Source: Eudromia elegans
Taxonomy: Eukaryota; Chordata; Aves; Tinamiformes; Tinamidae
Reading direction: 5' to 3'
Assembly (NCBI GenBank): GCA_003342815.1
Contig: PTEX01000135.1
Location: 372,001-436,000, forward strand
Length of the DNA stretch: 64,000 nt
Position numbers and translations under genes: made by a program. Of this stretch, positions 37,783 to 49,200 are shown in pieces. Positions within the stretch are counted from its first letter, which is position 1; every line of letters begins with the position of its first letter. The notes below the pieces were generated by a model that did no database searches, was not told where the DNA came from, and saw only the letters and a program-made list of their open reading frames with translations.

Positions 37783-40349
37783 ATGCAGCCACTCTTAATC
37801 TTCCCAAGAACTATTCATCTCTGTGCATCACCTGTCATCTTTCGTGCCACAGCTTCTCATTTTACATCTGGTCTGCATTTGCATAGTCTAGTCCTCAGCT
37901 GGCTTTCCTGGTGCCTTTCATGGCTTTCTCCACATCGTTTTTAATCTTGCCTCATTTTTCTGTATTGCTTCTTTCCTTCCCTTTCCCTTTTATCCTGCAG
38001 GCAGAAGGGCCCTGTTAGCTAGTTCTGCTTCACAGGAAATTTTCTTTTAACATCAAAGAATTCCAGATTGCAAACACTGTTAAAATTATTGCAGAGGTCT
38101 CTAGACCCTGGTGAGTTAGAGCACTAAAAGAGATTTATGTCCCAAGATTTTTTATTCATCCTTGTTTTCAGTGCCAATCATTTTTTCCTAGCCCTGAGGT
38201 GGCACACAGTTCATCTCTTTCCGTATCTGTTCCTCATTGTCAGTTTTGAAAATTACCATTTCCCTGACTCTTTCCCTGGCCCTTCTCAGTCACTCACTCT
38301 GCATCCTTGTTGTATGGCACTCTTGTTCCAGGATTAAATCGTCTCTCCGAACGCTGCAGCCGGTGGTGGGGCCTCCACAGCTTTTCCAGGCAGCCTGTCC
38401 CAGCACCGACCACCCTTGCACTCTGCCCTGGGTCAGTGTTGGCCGTGCAGCGAGCGAGCAGAAATATTCGCTTCGTCCTCTTTGCAGGTACCATTTGGAT
38501 TTTGCATTTACCCATTTTCAGCCTTCCCTGCTCCAGTTTTAGCTATGCCAGGCCTTTTTCAACCTTTTTTTTTTAATTATTATCACTTGGGTCGCACTTT
38601 CCACACCTCGTACAGTTCTTTCAGCCTCCCAGACCTCTCAAGGTGTCTCCTCCTGTGAGACAGGAGCTACCACACTAACCCCCCTTTACCGAAGGGAGAC
38701 ATTGGCCTCTCCGCTGTGATGTTTGTCATGCAGGAGCACACACCAGGTGCATTGGAGAGGAAACCTCAGCACTCAGGTCTGCAGCGCACGTGAGATCCAA
38801 ACAAGCACGAATGCTTCCTATCATCATATATAGGGGCACTGGAAATAGTTCTGATATAACGTAGGGCAGCACTGCTTTACTTCTGTCATCCTTGCACCAC
38901 AGGGTTTGGCACTATTATGCCATAAGTGGTACTCAGCAGAAGATGCCAGTGTATTTGGTGTATGTAGCTTTACTGCTTAATAATTCTTCTCTTAATTCCC
39001 TTCATGGTGTCTTTGCGCTGAATGTACCCTTGGTTTCACTGCTAATTCCACTGCTTTGCTAGCTTTTACCCTTAGTAGCTTATCTGAGTTTCACTAACAG
39101 TCTTTTTTTCTCCCTAAAATGGTAGGGGTTAACTACAGGATTCATGTTTTCCATTATTATTTCAGATCTAGAATTTCCTGGAGACTTACAAAGGGTAAAG
39201 CACACAAAGTTCATTGCTGTATTTCTCTTTGAAATAACAGAAGTATAAATCCACCTACAATGAGTGACCTTTGAGGATTTTCAGCATGTTGAAAGAACTC
39301 GGCCGTATAAAAAATTTAAGTATTAAGGAAAAGTAATATCTGGGATCCCTGGTGTAAAGTTTGAAGGGAAGGTTTTACAGCAGTTATTTCACCCTTTGAT
39401 TTATTCACACATTTTGTACCTGTGATCCAGCCACACCGGCCCGGTTTCTCCCTGCACAGCTCACATTGCCTTGATTTCTCTCTCTTATCGCACACTGGCT
39501 GCCCGTGGTATTTTTTTCTGAGCCCTGCTGCCTAAGCCTTTGCTGTGAAAGAGCTTCCAGCTAATTGGAGTCTCTGATTTCCTTAGACCGGGTCTGTGTA
39601 CCCTGGCAATACTGCAGGACATGAGGATGCCCAAAGGGTAGCGCAGTACATTGAATAGTCCCCTGTGAGTGTTTGTTGTGAGCGAGACATAGGGCTGGGG
39701 ATGGGCATCCTTCCACAGACACTCCGTCAAGGTCAAAATGTGAACTTCTGCTCTGGTGTTTATTATATAAAGATTCTTTAAAAAAATATTTTTTACTGAG
39801 GATGAGGAGGCTTTTCTACTTTTGAAATTTACTTTAGACATTAATCTTAAATAACTACAAATGCTAAGATGGCATTTTTTAATAGTGACAGTTAAATCCA
39901 GGTGAATAAGCAACACCAGTTCTCTCACCCCAAAATTCTGCCATCTCTAGCTCAAATCTACTTCAGATTTTGCTCTCAAGTCACACAAAATCAAATAAAT
40001 CTAAACTTGTCCTGCCACCTTCTTGCACTACTTCAAATATCTTCTATTTACTCAAGGCGATAATGATAACTTTACCATCCAGAAGTTGTTTTTATAGCTG
40101 AGAACACTCTGCCCTGGTAGCTGTGTTGTATTAAATGAGCTGAGAGCATCCCTTGCCAATGTGCAGAGCCTTGCCTGTGACCACTCCTGGCAGACGACTT
40201 GACCTGAAATGCCCTCATCAGTTTTATCTTGCTTTTTAGTTTCTGTCTGAAGGCAGAAATAATCTGTCTTTACACGCCACACCTGCCCTGTCTGCATCTG
40301 TCTCTGAGGCTGTTCTGGGACACTGCCAAGGTCAGAACTTTTGGGGGAC

Positions 40350-40542
40350 ATTTTATTTTTATTTTATATTTTATTTTTATTTTATTTTATTTTATTTTAT
40401 TTTATTTTATTTTATTTTATTTTATTTTATTTTATTTTATTTTATTTTATTTTATTTTATTTTATTTTACTTTATTTTATTTTATTTTTATTTTATTTTA
40501 TTTTATTTTATTTTATTTTATTTTATTTTATTTTATTATTTT
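40350..40542. repeat. (ATTTT)n pentanucleotide microsatellite
   Basis: This is about 193 bp of TTTTA units, nearly pure, with a few slips (an extra T, ATATT at the left edge) and one C interruption at 40470. The open frames across it, encoding repeats of Phe, Tyr, Ile and Leu, are a by-product of the repeat and not genes. Confidence 0.98.
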
Positions 40543-41329
40543 CAGCTTTCTTTGGCTCAGTAGTGGCCTCAGCCTAGTCTACAGCACTCCCATGCCGAGC
40601 CATTTCCATGGGGCTTTTCCTGGAAGCTGTGCAGCATCTCGTACCCCACGACAGTATTTCATATCATGTGCTGCCAGCAGGCAGCATAACTCAGATAATT
40701 TACCTAGCTCAGGCTCAAACCTTGCCCAGAATACCCACCTCTGGAAAATCTACAATAATCACTTAAATTTATCTGCGCCTTTAGGAATCGGCGACTTTCG
40801 CGTGCTTCCAGAGCAGCTCCCTAAGCCAGCAGCATTCCATGCGAGGAGCCGTGTTAAAGAATGGGTACTTCAGAGCTAGTCTTTGGGTTTAGAGATGAGA
40901 TGTTTGGGTAGGTGTACTTGTGTCATGGATTTTGCTTACTATAAACAACAACGGCCTCCTGTGGAACTGGAATTCAAGGGAAAAATGCTTCTTTTGCTGT
41001 AGAGTTCTGAGGATGGGCTGTAGGGATCCCTGGTTGCTATAAAAGCAGTCATCACACCTCGGATCTCAAGACTGATTAAAAAACCTTTGCATTAAACTGT
41101 TTTTGGTGACTAGCAGAGCAGCTGAATAATTCTGCTTGAGCCAATATGCTGGGGCTTCCAGTGGCAAAGAGACAGTCCCCTGGCATGGCAGCGAGCTGAG
41201 GATGCCTTTAGTCCATAAAGGTAGGCTGCCAATTAAGCAACCCAAATAGCTGGAAAAATCTCTTCCTCGGTGTTTGGAGCAGGAGCAGAGCCGTTAAAGG
41301 CTTCCAGGGTGCAGCCTGTGGTGCGGGCG

Positions 41330-41560
41330 TGCTGATGAGCGCTCCGGCCGCGCTCCGCGTCTCCGGCACGGCCTCCCTGCGGCGCGGGGCTCCGTGCGGG
41401 CACGACCCGGACCCTGCGCGGGCACGACCCGGACCCTGCGCCCACCTCGGCGAGCCCCCCAGCGGGGCGTGCAGAGTAGAGAGACAACATTAGGGGGAGC
41501 TCCATTACCTCCTCCCGCGGCTTTCCTAGCCCAGCGCTATTAAACAGCGTGTGCGGCGGT
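41330..41560. promoter_or_regulatory. Small CpG-rich patch
   Basis: A local jump in GC and CpG (GCGCTCCGGCCGCGCTCCGC near 41338, CTCCTCCCGCGGC near 41510) in AT-rich surroundings, about 14 kb upstream of the GPR158 exon. It could be an orphan CpG island or an alternative or non-coding promoter. No adjoining exon is recognisable. Confidence 0.35.
41396..41439. repeat. 22-bp CpG-rich tandem duplication
   Basis: Two identical copies of a 22-bp unit beginning GCGGGCACGACCCGGACC lie head to tail at 41396-41417 and 41418-41439, inside a CpG-rich patch. Confidence 0.95.
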
Positions 41561-44500
41561 GCCAGAGGCTCCAGTTCTGCGAGGAACGGGTTTCTTTCCC
41601 ATTAAACATCAGACTACTGTGCAGTCCTTGGTAATGAGTAAGGTCAGATTGATTGTGGATATTCTCTTATTTTAAGAAGTGCAAAGATTTAATAACCTGC
41701 TCTTTAAAGGAAGCAGCTGATTATTGGCAACGATTTCATCACTTCTGACACAAATTCTCACAAGGTCATTTTTAACTATAGTTCTTGCGTTCATCAGGCT
41801 AAGTAGCTAATGAGATCGATAATTAGCTGTGGGAACTTCGTGCCAAGGGTCCAGGTTGTGGTGCCCATACAAGGAAACACATTGATTGTCTCACTAGTGA
41901 CCAGTACAATTTACTGCCACAGTTATCCCAGAACACTTGGTAGTTTCATCTGAGTTCAAACGTAGATAAGTTAATTCCTAAATCATCATTAGAAAAGATA
42001 GGGAGAAGAAATGAAGTAGAAGCTCTGGTTCAAAGGGAAGGGGGCGAATTCAAGCTACAGACATTGCACAATGGCATATCCCAGCACAGCAGGTATGGGG
42101 AAGCACACAGAGGGATATTTCAGGAAGACACAGGAGAGATCAGAAGAGGCAGAACAGTTTATGTAAGCCACTACCAGGGGGGATATTTTTCAGTTTACTT
42201 TTGTTAGCACTGGAGCACAAAGATCAGTGCTGGGGGTTATTTCAATAGGAAAAGCAAAATAGTACTGAATAATCTCTTATCTAATCTAAAATCCTACCCC
42301 ATTTCACTGGAAACACAGGCATGCCTTGGAGCAAATTTCTAAGCACCTAAGACCAAGCGGAAAATCTCTGTGCTCGGGTTCTGTGCACCATCTGCCAAAA
42401 GGAGACACAGAGGCTCCCCGAAGGCGGCCGGCTGCCTGCCCGTTCCTCGCTCCCCTCAAAGAAACCTTCAACACGTTTGCAGTGAATTATGAATGACAAA
42501 GCTTCCCTGCTTTCTCTTTTGTGCTGCTCTTGCTGGAGAGGATGAGTGCTTTATTTGTCTTAGCTGCATTCTCATTTTTCAAATTTTGTTTTCCAGCAAG
42601 AAGAACTTCCGTTTCAGGTTATCTTTAGTTCATAAAAATGTCCCGCACAGGGTCATATTCATTATTAGGGCGTTATCTCATGAACTTTGAAGGAGTTGTG
42701 AGCCCTTCAAAACAGGCTGAAGAGACAAGATCACTTAAAAGTCTGTTAGTGAGCATGTACCTGGACTGTTCCAAGATTATACCAATGGATCAAGTCACTT
42801 TAAAGAGAAATAATTATTCCTACAGTGTTTCACTTATGGAAATTGATGAAATGCAGACAACTCCAGTCACACCAACAGTTCACAACTTCCATTACAGCTG
42901 TCCATATGCAGCAAGTGGCTGCCACGCGTAGGTGCTCGAGACGCTCCTGACCGTAACCACACAGTCACTCTGAGCTCAGCCAAGGCCTCAGGCGAGCACT
43001 GGGGCTCTCCAGGGCTTGGATCTCAGTTTTACCTCTCAAAAGATGTTCCACACCCCTTTCCATTTTAGTCCCACCATCTACATAAAATGGTCAGGAGTCA
43101 CAAAGATGTGAACTCCCATTTTGTCTGCCCCATGGGAACTTGTCCCTGTGTCCAGAGCAGCTCAGGGAAGTTATTCTGCACTTACCCAGGCCTAGTTCTA
43201 AGAGTCTGTTCCAGCACTTTCTGCTATGTGCTGCTCTTCACCCTGCATAAAATGCAAGAACATAATCTGCTTTTCTTGAAAACGCATTTATTTTATGAGG
43301 CGTGTGTTATGCAAGAGGTTTCGTTACAGCACTTCAAGCCTAAGTACCTCTTTCATGACAAAAGAGCTAACATTTTGTGGAGGCGAAAGAAGTGGACAAA
43401 GACACAAGACATGATCACATAAGTGATCCAGAAATCTGGATAAAAATATTCACAGCAGCAGCAACCTCATCATTACAATGACCGTATAGGCCAGTAACTT
43501 TTCCTGGGACAAGTTCACTCTTCATTTTAGTAAGTTTGTGTAAAAATATTCATGAGCGAAGGATTTATAGGATCATGCCCCAGGTTAATCCCAGGGGTCA
43601 TTTCACACTGCTTGGTATCCTCAGCTCGCGCTTTTCTTTGCTGGTACAGGTTACCCAAGCATCGAGAAGGCAGATCAAAAGCAGAGTGGTGCTTTGCCAG
43701 GATCCTTTGACTCAGACCATGTGCAATTTCCTTTCTTGGAGGATGTGTCCTTTAAAACATTCCTGGCATACTCCTTCAACCCCCGCCTCAAAAAGGCAAA
43801 AAAATGCAGGAGTTGCTCATTTCCTTCTGGGACGTAGGGAAATAATGCCAGTGAGAGTACAGAGGAGATTCCTCACAATTAATTTACTGGCAGTACCAAT
43901 AGCTCAGCCAAGTAGGAAGGAAGTATAGTTCATTTTTATGGCAATTTCTATTGTAAGAAATATTTCACATGTTGAAATGCTCTTTATGGCCATGAAAGTG
44001 CATCCTCACGCTACTAAAATCAGACTAGGAAATTACATACAGAAACATAAACAAAAAGTTCCCAAAATAGCATAAGGAATGGACAAAACAATTAAGTTAA
44101 GGAAATTCCGAATGAAGGTGGTAATTACATCAGGCAGTGGCACAACAGATATAGTGCACATAAATAAACCTAGACATAATAAAAGGTAGATTTACTGAAG
44201 TGCATTCCACACAACCCATATCCTGCTGCATTACTTCCTCTCATTAATTATCCTATCTACATCAAAATAATATTAATCAGCCAATTGGAAGCACAAGTTA
44301 ATGAGCAAAATTTCATATTCTGGGGTCAAGTTCCTTTTCCTTCATTTGTCTTCATTAGCAGCATCTCTCAAGGCTCTCCAGAAATAGAAGGCAGTGAAGT
44401 AGACTAAAAGCTTTAAAAATTGTCTCTCAAGAACGTTCAGAAATAAAATAGCAGGATTAGCCACAGAGCTTTAAGGATGAAATTGAGGTTGTTATTGTTA

Positions 44501-46230
44501 TTAAACAATATGACAGAAACTACCTCTTCCCTTCCTAACTATTTTCACCACATTTAGTTTTGGCTGGCAGTCACATTTGCCTTTCCCCTTTGCACTGAAG
44601 GGTATAAAATGCTTTACAAAATTACTGACTGGTCGTAAAGCACGAACCATAATAATATTCCTTCTCTTTCTCCGTTTACCCCGGTTCTTTCACAATGTCT
44701 TATACTTCCTATTCCAAATGAACTAGGTTTGCCTCTTTCCTTCCCAAGAGCAAAGCAGGAAAATCAGCCATCGTTTGTATCCCAGGGCATCTCTGCACAG
44801 GGATGTGGACACCCACACTGTTATGGGGCAGCCACACCAAGGTCCAGCTTTTTGCTCTGTCCTGGCAGCTTGCAGGCCCCTCTAACTCCATTAACCAGAA
44901 CAGAAGGGATGCACACCGATTTTCCTGCCCGTGCACGTAGAGTTACAGCCACTGTGTGGTACTCACCAGCAGCTTTGGCCTGCTGGTTGTCTGGGATGAA
45001 CCAACATCTGTTTGAAGTTGTTAACTTAGTGAAGCGATGGCTGTTCTTACGAGACAGCACGCACAAGAGCTCAAGACCAGCTCTTAAAGCAAAGAGAAGT
45101 TTCTGCTTTGCTATTTCCCCATGAGGAGGCTGAAAAGAGCAGTGGAAACATCCTGGAAAATCTCAGGTAGTTTTCTTCAGAGCTCCCATGATAGATCTCG
45201 TCAGCTTCTGTCTCCTGGCTCCCAAAGCTCAATTTCCCCTGGCTTCATCATCCTTCCATAGGGAATAAGGTGGAGAAGTCCTGCACTGCCCAACGTGCTG
45301 TTACCAAGGTCTCCCAGGGCCCATTATGGATCCCTCCGAGAGCCCCACCGAGCCAGAGCAGCCCCTACCTGAACAGCCCCGTCCTCAGTGGACCCTGTGA
45401 CCAGGGGCACCGAGTGGTTGGGCAGGAGTCAGGAGACCTTTGAAGAACTGGCTCCTTTCCCAGTGCCCCCGTTGTCACAGCTTGTCCTCGGAGTACAACA
45501 TCGATCCACAGCTCAGATGCTGATTGTGACTCCTTGCGGATACCCTGTTAACTTCGGCAAGAAAGAAATAAAAACAAAGACACAGTTCTACCCCACATCC
45601 TAGCGGACAGCGCCTCAAACACAGGAAGCCTTTGGACACTGCCTGTGTCTGATTTACGGTGCTTGTACTTGTCCCGCAATATTCATAGCCCCAAAATCTC
45701 CAGGTGGCCCAAAGGCAAACCCACCTGCATCCCCCTGCGCCGAGAGCTTTGCAAACCAGTCATGGTGACGTGGAGGTTCCCACACTGCTGTTCTGCAACC
45801 AAGAGAGGCCCCCCGGACCCCTGACCCACGTCCTGTCACCACGTCAGCCCCTGCAGGCTGTGGGCTCCTCTCACAGCAGCAGCTCGGCGGGTCCGGGGAG
45901 GCCGCCACGGCCGCGGGGAGGGAGGCAGCAGGACCAGGCGAGGCAACGATCTGGGGAGAAGGGTGTCCTGGAGGGGAGAAGGATGAGGATCAGAAATAAC
46001 AGACGGCAAGGAGGCCGTGAAGGAGGAGGACGGATGAAGCTAAAATGCCTCAAAAGCTGGGAGACGTTGCCCTAAAAGTATGAGTCTTCAGCAACAGCTT
46101 ATTTAGTGTGGCATCTAGAACAAGATAGTGTGCTTCCCAAACTGGCCTTGAAAATGGGCCCTACTGCGTAAGAAATACACTTGCTTTATTTAAAAAAAAA
46201 AAAAAAAAGGGCATAAAAGGCAGAACAGCA

Positions 46231-46287
46231 GTCCATGTATCGGGTATTTGTCCGTGTATCAGGTATTTGTCCGTGTATCGGGAATTT
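46231..46287. repeat. 19-bp minisatellite, 3 copies
   Basis: Three adjacent copies of GTCCGTGTATCGGGTATTT start at 46231, 46250 and 46269, with one or two differences each. A 17-base A-run at 46192-46208 lies just upstream. Confidence 0.95.
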
Positions 46288-49200
46288 GTACTTACCGTTT
46301 CCACAAAGTCTAGCAGCAGGGAGTGCCTCGGTGCAACGCCAACTATTGCAAGGCTGAACGACCTATGCGGCCAGATCCTCTGGGGACTGGATTAGGGTAT
46401 TGACCTAGCTATTAGGGCATTGTGTTAGGGTAGTGACCAGGGCTGGTGGCAGGACACGGAGCTTCTGCAGTACCTGAGCCCAGGTGCAGAAATTCACCTT
46501 CAGGAAGCAAGAATGACGGAATAATTCAGGGCACACTGTCCTATACGGAACCTTCCCTGCCTGGCTTGGCTGAGCAGGAAGGAGAAAAGGTTGGTTTGTT
46601 CTTTTTTAACTTATAAGAAGCCAAGCTGATGGGGCTGAGTGAATCTCTGACAAGACAAATAGGGATATTAATTTACTTCATTTTAGCTTCAACTTCCTAA
46701 AAAAAGAAAAAGCAAGAAAATTGCAATGCAAGATTATACATTAAAGAAATATTTCTGCAAGAAAACAGATATTGAACTACAAAACCAGGCCCTGGAGGAT
46801 AAGTCCAGGTCCTTATAAGGTAAGTTAGAACTTCCTTTGAAGAAAACTTCCCAAAGTAATTTGAATATTTAGCCAACCTCTGCTGTTTCTGGACCCCCTA
46901 GAGAGTCTCTGTGAAAGAAAAAAAACCCTCCTGCCAATGCTTTAAGCCCTATGAAAAAAGCCACATCAGCAACACTGTGGATACCATTAATGAGACAGCT
47001 ATTATTGCTATGCATTTTCTGTGGAAAATTGTCAGAATTGTGTGGCCAAGCTTGATATAAGGGATATAAGGCTGATTTTTATATTTTGCATTAACTATCC
47101 TTGTACCTTGGATAGTTACTTATAATCTGCAGGCTGATGATAAGTGGAATAGTGATTGTCTTGGGAATCTGTCTACAAGCAATTTATGGATTTCGATTGA
47201 AGACTTTTATTCTGAATGCTCAGTATTCAATTTAAACCTCACATTAAATTGCAAACTTCATTTTGTGAAGCTAATCTGCCATTTTTGCTGTTGTCTTTGC
47301 ACACTTTCTAGGGAGGAGAGATCAAAGTCAGTGACAAAAGACAAATTTGAAGATTTGTTAAAGTTCGTGTGCCTCCTACTCATTTTTTTTCACCTTCAGC
47401 AAAGAAGGTTTTTCACCTTCTTCAGCAAAAATAGTTGCCAGATCAAGAAAGCTGGTGCCTAAGCAACAGATCATCTTCTGTGAAGATTTTAACCATCTGA
47501 TGAAACTGATCAGGAGTTACACAAACATGAAACTGTGATGCTCTGACACCCTTAAAAATGTGGCATCTTATGATTGCGTCTGTACAGGTGAGATAATGGT
47601 GTGCTGGAGCTTGTGACAGACAAGCAGTTAGACATTATGCCTGTCTGAGATGTGTCAAAGAGATGGCAAAGGCCCACACAAGACAACTCCGTTACTGTAT
47701 GGAGCAGGGCACGCAGACCAGGAGATGACTGCACTGGTCATAAAGGACACACAGCCTGAACTGAATACACTCTTGTATAAAGTTATTGAATAATTTTAGT
47801 TATGATTTGGTGCCCTAGTATAATAAATAGTGCGAAATAATCTAGAAGAAGATAAAATCAAGAGTTAAAAGAGCCTGAGTGAGCGTTACCATGAGTGAGC
47901 CCTCCTCCTGACTTCAGTCGTGCGAAGTTCAGCTAATAGGAGACAGTAACAGCATAGAGAGAAAGCGTGTCAGAAACGAGAGAGAAGCACTGAGGTTCCG
48001 TCTGCTGGATGAATGGCAAGAAGCTGGACTGTAGAAAGCAGGGAGATATAGCTGCTGGATTTAAAATGATGAAAATAATTTCAGGTTTGTGATAAGAGAA
48101 TAAAGGAAGAGCTCAACCCACGTGTGAGCTCGTGTTCAAGGAGAGATTCCTGTCTCCAGATAGCCTGGAACTTTCCTTAGACCTCAAGTAGGTTTAGCTA
48201 AGATTTCCTTCCTAACTGACCACCCTATCAGTGAGCGATCTTTAAGGTAGGTCTTAGAGCTTTATAATTCCTACTTTCATATCTCTTATTGGAAGATCAA
48301 TATTAAATCTTTATAGAAATTCTTTTGCCACAGCCACATTGCACTCCTTTATCTAGCCATTCTATCATTTTTTTTTAAGATATAAAGTGAGGTTCTCTCC
48401 AGTTTGCAACAGCGAGTGCATCCTTTCTTTGGAAGCCTTTGGAAATGTGCATTCCTTGAACTTTCTTCATTTCAGCTCAGCTTTATAGATCGACAGCTCC
48501 CAATGACAGGATCCCATGTAGCAAATGCCTAACGCATGTACAAAACAGTTAAGCTGTCAGAAAATACATTGTGTGGATTCAAAAACTAATAGAGAATGCA
48601 GGATACAATGTATAGAGAACCAGCTAAACTGCAAAGAGACAAGCATGGTTTGAGGTGTCTGGACTACAACTGTGGGGAGCTTGGCCTCCCTATTGGCTGC
48701 TGAATTGCCACAACATGTTATTCCTGATCAGTAAGCTGCTATGCCCGTTATCTACCGTAATGGATAGACACCCCTGAATAACAAATATGATGTCGAGCTC
48801 AACCGTGTAGCTGAGTAAGTCAGAAGAAGCTTGGTCCCTGGGAGTGGTGGCGTTTGAGCAACACGGCACAGTAAGCTGTGACTCGCAGGTGAGCCGTGCT
48901 AACGGTGGGCAGCACCCATGGGAGTCAGCAGCTAATAAGGGAGTCAGGCTTGAAGGGCATTCAACATCTGGAGCTTCAAAGGGTGACTTCTTCACTTCCT
49001 TGGGTGGTCCTGCCTGCTGGAGGGGAGACTCTGCATGTCAAAGGAGAAGCCGTGGGTGAGGAGAGCATTGGGGACGGCCCTGGGCGCACTGGGGCATGGT
49101 GCGGTAGGCAGGGAACGGTGGGCAGCTGGTTTAACTTGTCTGCATCTGCACTCAGCAATCCGCAAAGTGGGTCCGAATCGGTTGTGCTTTTCCCCGACGC

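Larger units (their letters stand above)
28411..41229. other. GPR158 upstream flank, no recognised gene
   Basis: This is AT-rich sequence beyond the CpG-rich promoter flank. It holds the old CR1 tail near 29.8 kb, the short tandem repeats listed separately, the ATTTT microsatellite, and a pyrimidine-rich stretch near 36807-36842. A 60-nt segment at 28962-29021 is flanked by good splice-like signals but has no coding evidence. None of the open frames resembles a known family. Confidence 0.6.

Noticed and set aside
40229..40879. 216-codon frame rich in Phe, Tyr, Ile and Leu as a membrane protein
   Set aside because: It is a translation of the ATTTT microsatellite.
46392..46430. Interstitial telomeric repeat
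   Set aside because: Three TTAGGG words are spaced irregularly and not in tandem; a 33-bp local repeat explains two of them.
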